A program made the translations under genes and the position numbers. Positions 1-7,053 of a stretch of 8,839 nt of DNA are shown here, in pieces. The DNA is from Buttiauxella sp035271705. GTDB taxonomy: Bacteria > Pseudomonadota > Gammaproteobacteria > Enterobacterales > Enterobacteriaceae. Under the pieces are notes generated by a model. That model saw nothing but the letters and a program-made list of their open reading frames with translations. It was not told where the DNA came from and made no database searches. The DNA lies in contig NZ_DATERI010000169.1 in the NCBI RefSeq assembly GCF_035271705.1, positions 1-8,839 on the forward strand. The letters run 5' to 3'. Each line of letters starts with the position of its first letter. The first letter of the stretch is position 1.

Positions 1-141
1 TCATTACCGGGTAAGAGAACTTATCTCGACCTGGACGGGAATATCCCGAACAATAAGCTTCTGGAAGCTGGTAAGCAAATTGGAAGGACTCAAAGTGAGT
101 ATAATGAAGTCACTCACTTCAATATTTTGGGGGGTGAATAA
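1..141 (+). CDS. C-terminal 46 codons of an unrecognised ORF, possibly a polymorphic toxin tail
   Basis: An open frame runs from the window edge to TAA at 139-141 and encodes a 46-residue tail (it includes LPGKRTYLDLDG and ends in NILGGE). The start and most of the gene lie outside the window. I do not recognise the family. Three things suggest the tail of a polymorphic toxin (Rhs, CdiA or similar): the stop codon directly abuts the start of a small acidic ORF on the same strand, both are AT-rich relative to the downstream genes, and an IS fragment follows. That assignment is inference; no catalytic motif is visible in the part seen. The run of six G at 129-134 inside its last codons serves as the ribosome binding site of the next gene, so the two are probably translationally coupled. 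Confidence 0.5.
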   Translation, partial: SLPGKRTYLDLDGNIPNNKLLEAGKQIGRTQSEYNEVTHFNILGGE

Positions 142-474
142 ATGAAATATATCTCAGTACCCGTTAGCCCGGAGGCTATGGATAAACTTGATTACTGCGA
201 CAATGCTGAAGGTGAGCTTATCGACTTCACAATCAGCGATGAGCAATACAACACGCTGGTATCCATCGGATTAATTGGGTTAATGAATACGTTATTCGAT
301 ATCAATATTGATGAATATGAAGACGAAAAATTAACGGGTATCGAAAACCTGGAGAAAGCAAAGTTATTTGCTGATAAGGAATATTCCTCAAGTGAGGATG
401 AGGCCGTACAAGGATTCCTTTCGCAGCTTAATAAAGCGATTGAATATAAAACAGGCATCTTCTTCTTTTTTTAA
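142..474 (+). CDS. small acidic hypothetical protein, candidate immunity protein
   Basis: The ORF encodes 110 residues. Its ATG follows the previous TAA with no gap, and a GGGGGG Shine-Dalgarno-like run (129-134) lies 7 nt upstream. The protein is very acidic: I count about 23 Asp/Glu against 8 Lys and no Arg. It has no signal peptide; a short hydrophobic stretch (about residues 40-52, LVSIGLIGLMNTL) looks like a buried helix more than a membrane span. I do not recognise the family. Small, acidic, AT-rich genes immediately downstream of a large gene's 3' end are typical of immunity genes for Rhs or CDI toxins, which bind and neutralise the toxin tail in the cytoplasm; this is inference from layout and charge. 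The C-terminus ends in four Phe encoded by a T-rich run (466-472) just before a 22-bp repeat, so the natural end may have been altered. Local GC is about 38%. Confidence 0.6.
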   Translation: MKYISVPVSPEAMDKLDYCDNAEGELIDFTISDEQYNTLVSIGLIGLMNTLFDINIDEYEDEKLTGIENLEKAKLFADKEYSSSEDEAVQGFLSQLNKAIEYKTGIFFFF

Positions 475-632
475 GCGTCCATACCATAAGAAAAACCGCC
501 AAAGGCAGCAGACCACTTACGAACGGCACTGTGATCGATACCAAAACGTTTTGCTGTCGCCTTGTACCCTTCCGGTCCGGAAAGATAGTGCTGCACGACC
601 TCAAGCTTGAAGCTGACAGAATACTTGCTCAT
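471..632 (-). pseudogene. IS3-family transposase OrfA, N-terminal fragment
   Basis: From the ATG at 632-630 (preceded by an AAGGTG ribosome binding site), the frame reads MSKYSVSFKLEVVQHYLSG and continues to about residue 44 (RKWSAAF). This is the N-terminal helix-turn-helix DNA-binding domain of an IS3-family OrfA, which helps the transposase recognise the IS ends. The last nine residues before the stop at 473-471 (GGFSYGMDA) are encoded by the inverted-repeat arm and flank, not by the IS. An intact OrfA is about twice this length and is followed by a frameshifted OrfB carrying the catalytic DDE residues; neither is present, so this is a broken gene. An in-frame ATG at 665 would add 12 residues but lacks support. 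Confidence 0.75.
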
Positions 633-711
633 AAAAAACTGCACCTTAATCAGTTGGGGATCCAACTTTTGGGGTGCAGTTCAAACAAGGGCGGTTTTTC
701 TTATGGTATGG
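479..711. repeat. 22-bp perfect inverted repeat enclosing the IS fragment
   Basis: The arms at 479-500 and 690-711 are exact reverse complements over 22 bp; pairing stops at the next base on both sides. Each arm contains AAAAACCGCC or GGCGGTTTTT, which is what a bidirectional intrinsic terminator between convergent genes looks like (the immunity-like ORF on plus, yhgN on minus). The 189-bp spacer is almost entirely IS-derived (501-683), leaving only 684-689 as other sequence. My reading is that an IS inserted into the loop of a terminator hairpin and was later mostly deleted. An alternative is an MITE-like element of about 233 bp; I see no clear target-site duplication to support that. With a loop this long, the hairpin is unlikely to work well as a terminator. 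Confidence 0.75.
501..683 (-). mobile_element. truncated IS3-family (IS150-like) element, one end only
   Basis: Read on the minus strand, the fragment begins with TGAACTGCACCCCAAAAG (from 683 down), a terminal inverted repeat of the kind I associate with IS3-family elements of the IS150 type. It then has a short leader and the start of orfA. The other end, the rest of orfA and all of orfB (the DDE transposase part) are missing: orfA homology stops at about 501 where the 22-bp repeat arm begins. The fragment is therefore a non-autonomous remnant. The family call rests on the terminal sequence and the orfA N-terminus recognised from memory; the exact IS name is not determined. Confidence 0.75.
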
Positions 712-729
712 CTTTAATGTGGGTCTTAC

Positions 730-751
730 CCCCTCTCCTTGTGGAGAGGGG
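730..751. repeat. GC-rich hairpin downstream of yhgN (REP-like)
   Basis: A perfect 9-bp stem (CCCCTCTCC at 730-738 with GGAGAGGGG at 743-751) with the loop TTGT sits 9 nt past the yhgN stop codon on the minus strand. There is no T-run after it in the yhgN direction, so it is a weak intrinsic terminator at best; it may stabilise the 3' end of the mRNA. Similar C/G-rich CCCTCTCC...GGAGAGGG hairpins are, as I recall, dispersed between genes in several enterobacterial genomes, so a repeat-family origin is plausible. Confidence 0.55.
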
Positions 752-760
752 AGGATAAAC

Positions 761-1354
761 TTAGCCCTTCATCCAAACCCGAAGGCCATCGAGGAACATT
801 TGGGTTGCCAGCATCACCAGCACCAGGCCCATTAAACGTTCCAGCGCGTTCACACCTTTCTCACCCAGCAAACGCAAGAACAACGACGATTGCAGCAAAA
901 TCGCCACGGTTCCACCCCAGGCAAGCAACAGCGCGATGACTAAATGCCCCATTTGATTCGGGTACTGGTGCGATAACAGCATTAAAGTTGCCAGTAGCGT
1001 TGGCCCGGCAACCAGCGGGATCGCCAGCGGCACGATAAACGGCTCTTCACCCGCAGGCAGGCCAGAGGCATTCCCTTCATGGCTTGGGAAAATCATTTTA
1101 ATGGCAATCAGGAACAGAATTATCCCGCCGGAAATAGAGACACTTTCTGCGCGAAGATTAAGAAACGCGAGAATTTTTTCCCCTGCAAATAAGAAAATAA
1201 GCATAATTATCAGTGCGATAAGTAGCTCGCGGATCATTATCTTCCGGCGGCGCTTCGGCTCTGTGTGCTTGAGCACTGACATAAAAATCGGCAGGTTTCC
1301 TAATGGGTCCATAATCAGGATTAACAGTACTGCCGCAGAAATAATTTCAGTCAT
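761..1354 (-). CDS. yhgN: MarC-family (UPF0056) inner membrane protein YhgN
   Basis: The gene encodes 197 residues, the same length as E. coli YhgN. Six hydrophobic segments are visible at about residues 5-27, 41-57, 71-89, 105-128, 136-158 and 172-190. The family's two matching half-repeat motifs are present: DPLGNLP at 16-22 and IPLVAGP at 112-118. A basic patch (KRRRK, 34-38) after the first span suggests a cytoplasmic loop. It is an integral cytoplasmic-membrane protein of unproven function; the MarC family was once linked to drug resistance but no transport substrate is established. It is transcribed away from asd, as in E. coli, where gntU lies beyond its 3' end; here that place holds IS and toxin-like sequence. 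The ribosome binding site is weak (AGAG about 8-11 nt upstream on the minus strand). I see no frameshift or missing motif. Confidence 0.93.
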   Translation of the reverse strand: MTEIISAAVLLILIMDPLGNLPIFMSVLKHTEPKRRRKIMIRELLIALIIMLIFLFAGEKILAFLNLRAESVSISGGIILFLIAIKMIFPSHEGNASGLPAGEEPFIVPLAIPLVAGPTLLATLMLLSHQYPNQMGHLVIALLLAWGGTVAILLQSSLFLRLLGEKGVNALERLMGLVLVMLATQMFLDGLRVWMKG

Positions 1355-1517
1355 GAATGGTGTTCTCTAATTAATAATATCTTCATTAATAAGCTGTATT
1401 TCTAATCGCTTGCATATCATTGATTAATTTAACTTGCGACTTTGGCAGCATTTTGTAATGTGGACGCATGTTCCAGTAAATGCACACAATGCACACACCC
1501 TTGCAGGATTAGTCGCT
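1355..1517. promoter_or_regulatory. divergent intergenic region yhgN/asd
   Basis: This 163-bp AT-rich gap must contain the promoters of both divergent genes. I could not find a convincing -35/-10 pair with normal spacing for either. TGTAAT at 1454-1459 is a possible -10 for asd but has no well-placed -35. A tandem duplication (ATGCACACA twice, 1480-1497) lies in the asd leader about 20 nt before its start codon. In E. coli asd is repressed by lysine; nothing here resembles a lysine riboswitch, which would need more space. Confidence 0.5.
1480..1497 (+). repeat. two perfect tandem copies of a 9-mer in the asd leader
   Basis: ATGCACACA occurs at 1480-1488 and again directly at 1489-1497. It lies between the likely asd promoter area and the AGGA ribosome binding site (1505-1508). 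It may be a simple slippage duplication; no known regulator site is recognised. Confidence 0.7.
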
Positions 1518-2624
1518 ATGAAAAATGTTGGTTTTGTCGGTTGGCGCGGTATGGTCGGTTCCGTTCTCATGCAACGCATGGTTGAGGAGCGCGATTTTGA
1601 CGCCATTCGTCCGGTTTTCTTCTCTACTTCCCAGTTAGGTCTCGCAGCTCCGTCTTTTGCAGGCCAAAACAATGGCACGTTGCAAGACGCATATGATTTG
1701 GAAGCGCTGAAGGCGCTGGACATTATCATTACTTGCCAGGGCGGCGATTATACCAATGAAATCTATCCAAAGCTTCGTGAAAGCGGTTGGCAAGGTTACT
1801 GGATTGACGCGGCTTCTTCACTGCGAATGAAAGATGACGCGATTATTATTCTCGACCCGATTAACCAACACGTTATTCAGGAAGGTCTGAACAACGGCGT
1901 GAAAACCTTTGTCGGTGGCAACTGTACGGTCAGCCTGATGCTGATGTCTCTGGGCGGCCTGTTTGCAAACGACCTGGTGGATTGGGTATCTGTTGCGACT
2001 TATCAAGCGGCATCTGGTGGCGGTGCGCGTCATATGCGTGAACTGTTGAGCCAGATGGGCCAATTGCACAATCACGTTGCGACTGAGCTTTCAAACCCTG
2101 CTTCCGCGATTCTGGATATTGAACGCAAAGTTACCGATTTGACCCGTAGCGGCAGCTTGCCAACCGATAATTTTGGCGTGCCATTGGCGGGGAGCTTGAT
2201 CCCGTGGATCGACAAGCAGCTCGATAACGGCCAAACCCGCGAAGAGTGGAAAGGCCAGGCTGAAACCAACAAGATCCTGAATACCGGCAGCATTATCCCG
2301 GTTGATGGTTTGTGTGTCCGTGTTGGCGCGCTGCGCTGCCACAGCCAGGCATTTACCATCAAACTGAAACAAGATGTCTCGCTGCCAACCATCGAAGAGA
2401 TGCTGGCCGGGCATAACGAGTGGGCGAAAGTGGTGCCGAACGATCGTGACATCACCCTGCGCGAACTGACACCTGCGGCGGTTACCGGCACGCTGACCAC
2501 GCCAGTCGGTCGTCTGCGTAAGCTCAACATGGGCCCTGAGTTCCTTTCAGCGTTCACGGTGGGTGACCAGCTTTTGTGGGGTGCTGCAGAACCGTTGCGT
2601 AGAATGTTGCGCTTGCTCGCATAA
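1518..2624 (+). CDS. asd: aspartate-semialdehyde dehydrogenase
   Basis: The enzyme reduces L-aspartyl phosphate to aspartate semialdehyde with NADPH, releasing phosphate, in the cytoplasm; this is the branch-point step toward diaminopimelate, lysine, threonine and methionine. The product has 368 residues (E. coli: 367, with one extra residue here near position 50). The N-terminal Rossmann motif GFVGWRGMVG binds NADP. The catalytic cysteine is Cys136 in GGNCTVS and the acid/base histidine is His275 in RCHSQAF, equal to E. coli Cys135 and His274. The start at 1518 is chosen because MKNVGFVGWRG matches the family and AGGA at 1505-1508 is well placed; an in-frame ATG at 1434 would add 28 unrelated residues. 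It is followed by its own terminator, so it is probably a single-gene unit. Codon use resembles that of glgB. Confidence 0.97.
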   Translation: MKNVGFVGWRGMVGSVLMQRMVEERDFDAIRPVFFSTSQLGLAAPSFAGQNNGTLQDAYDLEALKALDIIITCQGGDYTNEIYPKLRESGWQGYWIDAASSLRMKDDAIIILDPINQHVIQEGLNNGVKTFVGGNCTVSLMLMSLGGLFANDLVDWVSVATYQAASGGGARHMRELLSQMGQLHNHVATELSNPASAILDIERKVTDLTRSGSLPTDNFGVPLAGSLIPWIDKQLDNGQTREEWKGQAETNKILNTGSIIPVDGLCVRVGALRCHSQAFTIKLKQDVSLPTIEEMLAGHNEWAKVVPNDRDITLRELTPAAVTGTLTTPVGRLRKLNMGPEFLSAFTVGDQLLWGAAEPLRRMLRLLA

Positions 2625-2640
2625 GTACACTTATTTACAC

Positions 2641-2666
2641 AAGGGGCATTGCAGCCCCTTTTTTTT
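2641..2666 (+). terminator. intrinsic terminator of asd
   Basis: A 7-bp perfect stem (AAGGGGC at 2641-2647 with GCCCCTT at 2654-2660), a 6-nt loop and a run of eight T (2659-2666) lie 16 nt after the asd stop. This is a textbook Rho-independent terminator and separates asd from the glg operon. Confidence 0.92.
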
Positions 2667-2669
2667 CGC

Positions 2670-2690
2670 GTCATACATGGAGCGTATGAC
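2670..2690. repeat. 7-bp inverted repeat after the asd terminator
   Basis: GTCATAC (2670-2676) and GTATGAC (2684-2690) are exact inverted copies separated by 7 nt, followed by a T-rich stretch (2692-2706). It could act as a weak backup terminator or as a binding site upstream of glgB; the sequence does not decide between them. Confidence 0.5.
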
Positions 2691-2797
2691 ATTCTTTTTA
2701 TTTTTTCGGGAGTAAAACAGTACGTTGGCTATGCTTTATTCAGGACGGTGAAAACTGTCGTGAGGGGTTATTGGGCGGAGCAGCTGACAGGAGTACA

Positions 2798-2826
2798 TTT
2801 ACGCTGCCTGTTAGGTCAATGATAAT
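2798..2826 (+). promoter_or_regulatory. candidate sigma-70 promoter for glgB
   Basis: TTTACG (2798-2803) and GATAAT (2821-2826) are separated by 17 bp and match the consensus at 4/6 and 5/6 positions. Transcription would start near 2833, giving a leader of about 50 nt to the glgB ATG. An imperfect 8-bp inverted repeat (2784-2791 with 2807-2814, one mismatch) overlaps the -35 region and could be a regulator site. I see no clear CRP site (TGTGA-N6-TCACA) here. This is prediction by eye only. Confidence 0.35.
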
Positions 2827-2885
2827 TTTCATCTGAGCGTGTCAGTGTTGCGCCGGGATGAGACATAAAAAACAGGACGAGTGCC

Positions 2886-5072
2886 ATGTCTGTTCATCCA
2901 GAAAAAGACGTGATAAATGCGCTGATTGCGGGTCATTTTGCTGATCCTTTTTCCTTGCTTGGAATGCATAAAACAGAAGCCGGGCTGGAAGTTCGTGCCC
3001 TGTTACCCGACGCTACCGAAGTGTGGGTTATCGAGCCAAAAACCGGGGGTAAGGTCGGTAAATTAGAGTGCATTGATTCGCGTGGTTTCTTTTGTGGGGT
3101 CATCCCCCGTCGTAAAAATCCTTTCCGTTATCAACTGGCTGTCATGTGGCATGGCCATGAAAATCTCATTGATGATCCTTACCGCTTTGGGCCGCTAATC
3201 CAGGACGTCGATAGCTGGTTATTGTCCGAAGGTACGCATTTACGTCCTTACGAAACACTCGGTGCTCACGCCGACACGATGGATGGTGTCACCGGGACAC
3301 GTTTTTCCGTTTGGGCGCCTAACGCCCGCCGTGTCTCCGTCGTCGGCCAGTTTAACTATTGGGATGGCCGTCGCCATCCGATGCGTTTGCGCCGCGAAAG
3401 CGGGATCTGGGAGCTTTTCATTCCCGGCGCTCATCCTGGGCAGTTATACAAATTCGAACTCATTGATACCGACGGGCATTTGCGCCTGAAGGCTGACCCG
3501 TATGCGTTTGAGTCGCAAATGCGGCCAGAAACGGCCTCGCTGATTTGCGGTTTGCCGGATAAAACCACGCTCAGCCCTGCACGCCAGCGTGCCAATGGCT
3601 TCGACCAGCCGATTTCAATTTACGAAGTGCATCTCGGGTCGTGGCGTCGCCATACCGAAAATAACTTCTGGCTCAGCTACCGTGAACTCGCGGATCAACT
3701 GGTGCCATACGTGAAAGAGATGGGCTTTACACACATCGAACTGATGCCGATTAACGAACACCCGTTCGATGGCAGTTGGGGTTACCAGCCACAAGGGCTG
3801 TATGCGCCAACCCGCCGCTTCGGTACGCGTGAAGACTTCCGTTTCTTTATCAATGCTGCACATGCTGCGGGCTTGAACGTGCTGCTGGATTGGGTGCCTG
3901 GCCACTTCCCGACGGATGACTCGGGTCTGGCGAAATTCGACGGCACTTCGCTTTATGAACACGGCGACCCCCGTGAAGGTTATCACCAGGACTGGAACAC
4001 GCTGATTTACAACTATGGACGGCGTGAAGTCAGCAACTATCTGGTGGGTAATGGGCTGTACTGGATTGAGCGTTTCGGTATTGACGGATTACGCGTCGAT
4101 GCGGTGGCGTCGATGATTTACCGCGATTACAGCCGCCAGCCAGGTGAGTGGATCCCGAACGATAAAGGCGGGCGCGAAAACCTCGAAGCCATCGAATTCT
4201 TGCGTAACACCAACCGCATTATCGGCGAGCAGACACCAGGTGCGGTGACGATGGCAGAAGAGTCGACTGACTTTGCAGGCGTTTCACGTCCTGCGTCGAT
4301 GGGCGGGTTGGGTTTTTGGTTTAAATGGAACCTGGGCTGGATGCACGACACGCTCAACTACATGAAACTCGACCCGGTGCATCGCCAGTATCACCACGAA
4401 CAAATGACCTTCGGCATGTTGTACAACGGCACCGAAAACTTCGTTCTACCGTTGTCGCACGATGAAGTCGTTCACGGTAAAAAATCTATTCTCGACCGCA
4501 TGCCGGGCGATGCATGGCAAAAATTTGCCAACCTGCGTGCTTACTACGGCTGGATGTGGGCATTCCCGGGCAAGAAATTATTGTTTATGGGCAACGAATT
4601 CGCACAAGGCCGGGAGTGGAACCACGACAGTAGCCTCGACTGGCACCTGCTGGAAGGTGGCGACAACTGGCACCACGGCGTGAAACGTCTGGTGCGCGAT
4701 TTAAACCGGACTTATCGCCATCATGCTGCGATGCACGAGCTGGATTTTGACAGCTATGGTTTCGAGTGGCTGGTGGTTGAAGACAACGTTAACTCGGTAT
4801 TTATCTTCGTGCGCCGTGATTCGAACGGCAATGAAATCATTATCGCCAGTAACTTTACTCCAGTGCCGCGCTACAACTACCGGTTCGGTATTAACCAGCC
4901 AGGCCGTTGGCGCGAAGAGCTTAATACTGACTCCATGCACTATCACGGCAGCAATACTGGGAACAGTGGGTCGGTACGCAGTGATGAGATCCCAAGCCAT
5001 GGGCGAGAACATTCTCTGAGCCTGACGTTACCACCGCTTTCTACCATCTGGCTGGTGAGGGAGGGTGAATGA
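2886..5072 (+). CDS. glgB: 1,4-alpha-glucan branching enzyme
   Basis: GlgB cuts alpha-1,4 glucan chains and reattaches them as alpha-1,6 branches during glycogen synthesis in the cytoplasm. The product has 728 residues, exactly the E. coli length. Domain order: N-terminal N1 segment (about 1-110), CBM48 carbohydrate-binding module (about 128-225, with GTRFSVWAPNA), GH13 TIM-barrel catalytic domain (about 240-620) and C-terminal beta domain (about 625-728). GH13 motifs are intact: DWVPGHF, GLRVDAVASM with nucleophile Asp405, MAEES with acid/base Glu458, and LSHDEV with Asp526, at the same numbers as in E. coli. The start is supported by AGGA at 2874-2877, 8 nt upstream. It is the first gene of the glg operon and overlaps glgX by 4 bp. 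No damage is visible. Confidence 0.97.
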   Translation: MSVHPEKDVINALIAGHFADPFSLLGMHKTEAGLEVRALLPDATEVWVIEPKTGGKVGKLECIDSRGFFCGVIPRRKNPFRYQLAVMWHGHENLIDDPYRFGPLIQDVDSWLLSEGTHLRPYETLGAHADTMDGVTGTRFSVWAPNARRVSVVGQFNYWDGRRHPMRLRRESGIWELFIPGAHPGQLYKFELIDTDGHLRLKADPYAFESQMRPETASLICGLPDKTTLSPARQRANGFDQPISIYEVHLGSWRRHTENNFWLSYRELADQLVPYVKEMGFTHIELMPINEHPFDGSWGYQPQGLYAPTRRFGTREDFRFFINAAHAAGLNVLLDWVPGHFPTDDSGLAKFDGTSLYEHGDPREGYHQDWNTLIYNYGRREVSNYLVGNGLYWIERFGIDGLRVDAVASMIYRDYSRQPGEWIPNDKGGRENLEAIEFLRNTNRIIGEQTPGAVTMAEESTDFAGVSRPASMGGLGFWFKWNLGWMHDTLNYMKLDPVHRQYHHEQMTFGMLYNGTENFVLPLSHDEVVHGKKSILDRMPGDAWQKFANLRAYYGWMWAFPGKKLLFMGNEFAQGREWNHDSSLDWHLLEGGDNWHHGVKRLVRDLNRTYRHHAAMHELDFDSYGFEWLVVEDNVNSVFIFVRRDSNGNEIIIASNFTPVPRYNYRFGINQPGRWREELNTDSMHYHGSNTGNSGSVRSDEIPSHGREHSLSLTLPPLSTIWLVREGE
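5057..5072 (+). promoter_or_regulatory. glgB/glgX ATGA overlap with ribosome binding site
   Basis: The glgX start ATG (5069-5071) overlaps the glgB stop TGA (5070-5072). A purine-rich GAGGGAGGG stretch (5057-5065) inside the last glgB codons is the ribosome binding site. This arrangement implies translational coupling of branching and debranching enzymes. Confidence 0.8.
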
Positions 5073-7051
5073 CACTACTCAGAGCCGGGAATTCCGCGCC
5101 TTATGGCTCGTACTACGATGGGAAAGGGGTGAATTTCACCCTGTTTTCCGCCAATGCCCATAAAGTCGAACTGTGTGTGTTCGACGAGCACGGGCACGAG
5201 CTACGTTACGACTTACCCGTACGCACCGGTGACATCTGGCACGGGTATTTACCTGATGCCAAACCAGGTTTGAAATACGGTTATCGTGTGCATGGGCCGT
5301 GGGATCCGCAAAACGGCCATCGTTTTAACCCTGCAAAACTGCTGTTAGATCCTTGTGCCCGCGTCGTGATTGGCGGGGCAGCCGACCACCCGCATCTTCA
5401 CGGTGGATACGACGAACCCAACCTGGAAGACAGCGCCCCGCACATGGCGAAATGCGTCGTGGTGCGGGATAAATTCGACTGGGAAGACGACGTACCTCTG
5501 CACACCCCGTGGGGCGACACGGTTATTTATGAAGCAAATGTTCGTGGCCTGACGGTGCTTCATCCTGCCATTCCTGAAGAACTGCGTGGCACTTATGCGG
5601 CTTTGGGGCATCCGGTGATGATTAACTATTTCAAACGCTTAGGAATAACGGCGCTTGAACTGTTACCGGTGGCGCATTTTGTTACCGAGCCACGCATCGC
5701 CCAATTAGGGCTAAGTAACTATTGGGGCTACAACCCCCGTGCGCTGTACGCCGTTGAAAGTTACTACGCGGTGAATCAGGATCCGCTGGTGGCCGCCAAT
5801 GAATTCCGTGGCGCTGTAAAAGCACTGCACGAAGCGGGTATCGAGGTGATCCTCGATATTGTCCTGAACCACAGTGCTGAATTGGATCGCGATGGCCCAA
5901 CCCTCTCCCTAAGCGGAATCGACAACTGTAGCTATTATTGGTTAATGGAAAACGGTGATTACCAGAACTGGACAGGTTGTGGTAACACGTTGAATTTGAG
6001 CACTCCTGGCGTGGTCGCTCAGATAGTGGATTGCCTCCGTTATTGGGTAGATAGCTGCCATATCGATGGTTTTCGCTTTGATTTAGCCTCAATAATGGGA
6101 CGTACGCCGGAATTCCGCCAGGATGCGCCGCTGTTTGAAGCGATCAAAAATGATCCTGTTTTGTCGCAGATAAAGCTGATTGCTGAACCGTGGGATATTG
6201 GTCCGGGCGGATACCAGGTCGGTAACTATCCACCCCTATTTGCAGAATGGAATGATCATTTTCGCGATGGCATGCGACGTTTCTGGTTACAACAGGATTT
6301 ATCGTTGGGAGGATTTGCTTGCCGCTTTGCCGGTTCCAGCGATGTCTATCGTCGTGGAGAACGCAGGCCTTCAACTAGCGTCAATTTAATCACTGCCCAC
6401 GACGGCTTCACGTTGCGCGATTGTGTCAGCTTTAACCATAAACACAATGAAGCGAACGGTGAAGACAACCGTGATGGCACGCAAAACAACTACAGTAATA
6501 ACTATGGTTTTGAAGGGATTGAAGCCTCACTGAATATCAAAGAGCGGCGGCGCGACAGTGTTCATGCCTTGCTCACATTATTACTGCTTTCTCAGGGTAC
6601 ACCGATGCTTTTGGCGGGTGACGAACATGGTCATAGCCAGCACGGTAACAACAATGCCTATTGTCAGGACAACCAACTGACCTGGCTTGACTGGGAAAAT
6701 TGTAACGATGGCTTAACCACATTTACCGCGGCATTGATTCATCTACGCAAGATGATTCCGGCATTAACCCAAAACGTCTGGTGGGAGGGAGGCGATGAAA
6801 ATGTCCGTTGGTGGAATAAAGAGGCTCAGCCTCTTAACGCTGACGAGTGGGAAAAAGGCATTCATCGCCTTCAAATCCAGCTTTCTGAACGTTGGCTCAT
6901 TACGATCAACGCGACCGAAGAAGTGGCTGAAATAGTACTACCCGAAGGGGAGTGGCGCGCCATTCCTCCGTTTGCCGGTGAGGACAACCCGGTGGTAATG
7001 GCTGTATGGCATGGTCCTGCGCACGGTGTATGCGTCTTCCAGAAGTCATAA
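5069..7051 (+). CDS. glgX: glycogen debranching enzyme GlgX
   Basis: GlgX hydrolyses alpha-1,6 branch linkages, preferring the short outer chains left after glycogen phosphorylase has acted; it works in the cytoplasm in glycogen breakdown. The product has 660 residues (E. coli: 657). An N-terminal CBM48-like domain (about 8-105, with VNFTLFSANA) is followed by a GH13 catalytic barrel. The motifs are complete: DIVLNH at 263-268, GFRFDLA with nucleophile Asp338, IAEPWD with acid/base Glu373 and TAHDGF with Asp445, each three residues beyond the E. coli numbering. It overlaps glgB by 4 bp and ends 14 nt before glgC, so it is co-transcribed. In E. coli, promoters for glgC lie inside this gene; I did not find a convincing one by eye. 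The frame is unbroken. Confidence 0.96.
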   Translation: MTLLRAGNSAPYGSYYDGKGVNFTLFSANAHKVELCVFDEHGHELRYDLPVRTGDIWHGYLPDAKPGLKYGYRVHGPWDPQNGHRFNPAKLLLDPCARVVIGGAADHPHLHGGYDEPNLEDSAPHMAKCVVVRDKFDWEDDVPLHTPWGDTVIYEANVRGLTVLHPAIPEELRGTYAALGHPVMINYFKRLGITALELLPVAHFVTEPRIAQLGLSNYWGYNPRALYAVESYYAVNQDPLVAANEFRGAVKALHEAGIEVILDIVLNHSAELDRDGPTLSLSGIDNCSYYWLMENGDYQNWTGCGNTLNLSTPGVVAQIVDCLRYWVDSCHIDGFRFDLASIMGRTPEFRQDAPLFEAIKNDPVLSQIKLIAEPWDIGPGGYQVGNYPPLFAEWNDHFRDGMRRFWLQQDLSLGGFACRFAGSSDVYRRGERRPSTSVNLITAHDGFTLRDCVSFNHKHNEANGEDNRDGTQNNYSNNYGFEGIEASLNIKERRRDSVHALLTLLLLSQGTPMLLAGDEHGHSQHGNNNAYCQDNQLTWLDWENCNDGLTTFTAALIHLRKMIPALTQNVWWEGGDENVRWWNKEAQPLNADEWEKGIHRLQIQLSERWLITINATEEVAEIVLPEGEWRAIPPFAGEDNPVVMAVWHGPAHGVCVFQKS

Positions 7052-7053
7052 AA

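Noticed and set aside
730..751. hairpin as a true intrinsic terminator of yhgN
   Set aside because: The stem is strong, but no T-run follows it in either direction, so it is listed as a repeat-like hairpin only.
368..758. plus-strand ORFs across the immunity-like gene and the IS scar
   Set aside because: They run through the IS fragment in the wrong strand and through repeat arms; the translations have no protein-like character.
1480..1497. start of a CRISPR-like repeat series
   Set aside because: There are only two directly adjacent 9-bp copies with no spacers, and nothing similar elsewhere in the window.
1434..1517. upstream ATG extending asd by 28 codons
   Set aside because: The extra residues are unrelated to the family, and the ATG at 1518 has a good AGGA site and the conserved MKNVGF start.
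2072..2692. 206-codon minus-strand ORF antisense to asd
   Set aside because: It lies opposite a highly conserved enzyme gene and even runs through the terminator; its Ser/Arg-rich translation has no recognisable domain. It is a shadow frame.
3615..3986. 123-codon minus-strand ORF inside glgB
   Set aside because: It is antisense to conserved GH13 sequence and has no supporting start site or homology.
5682..6092. 136-codon minus-strand ORF inside glgX
   Set aside because: The translation is low-complexity and basic with no family resemblance, and glgX is intact on the other strand.
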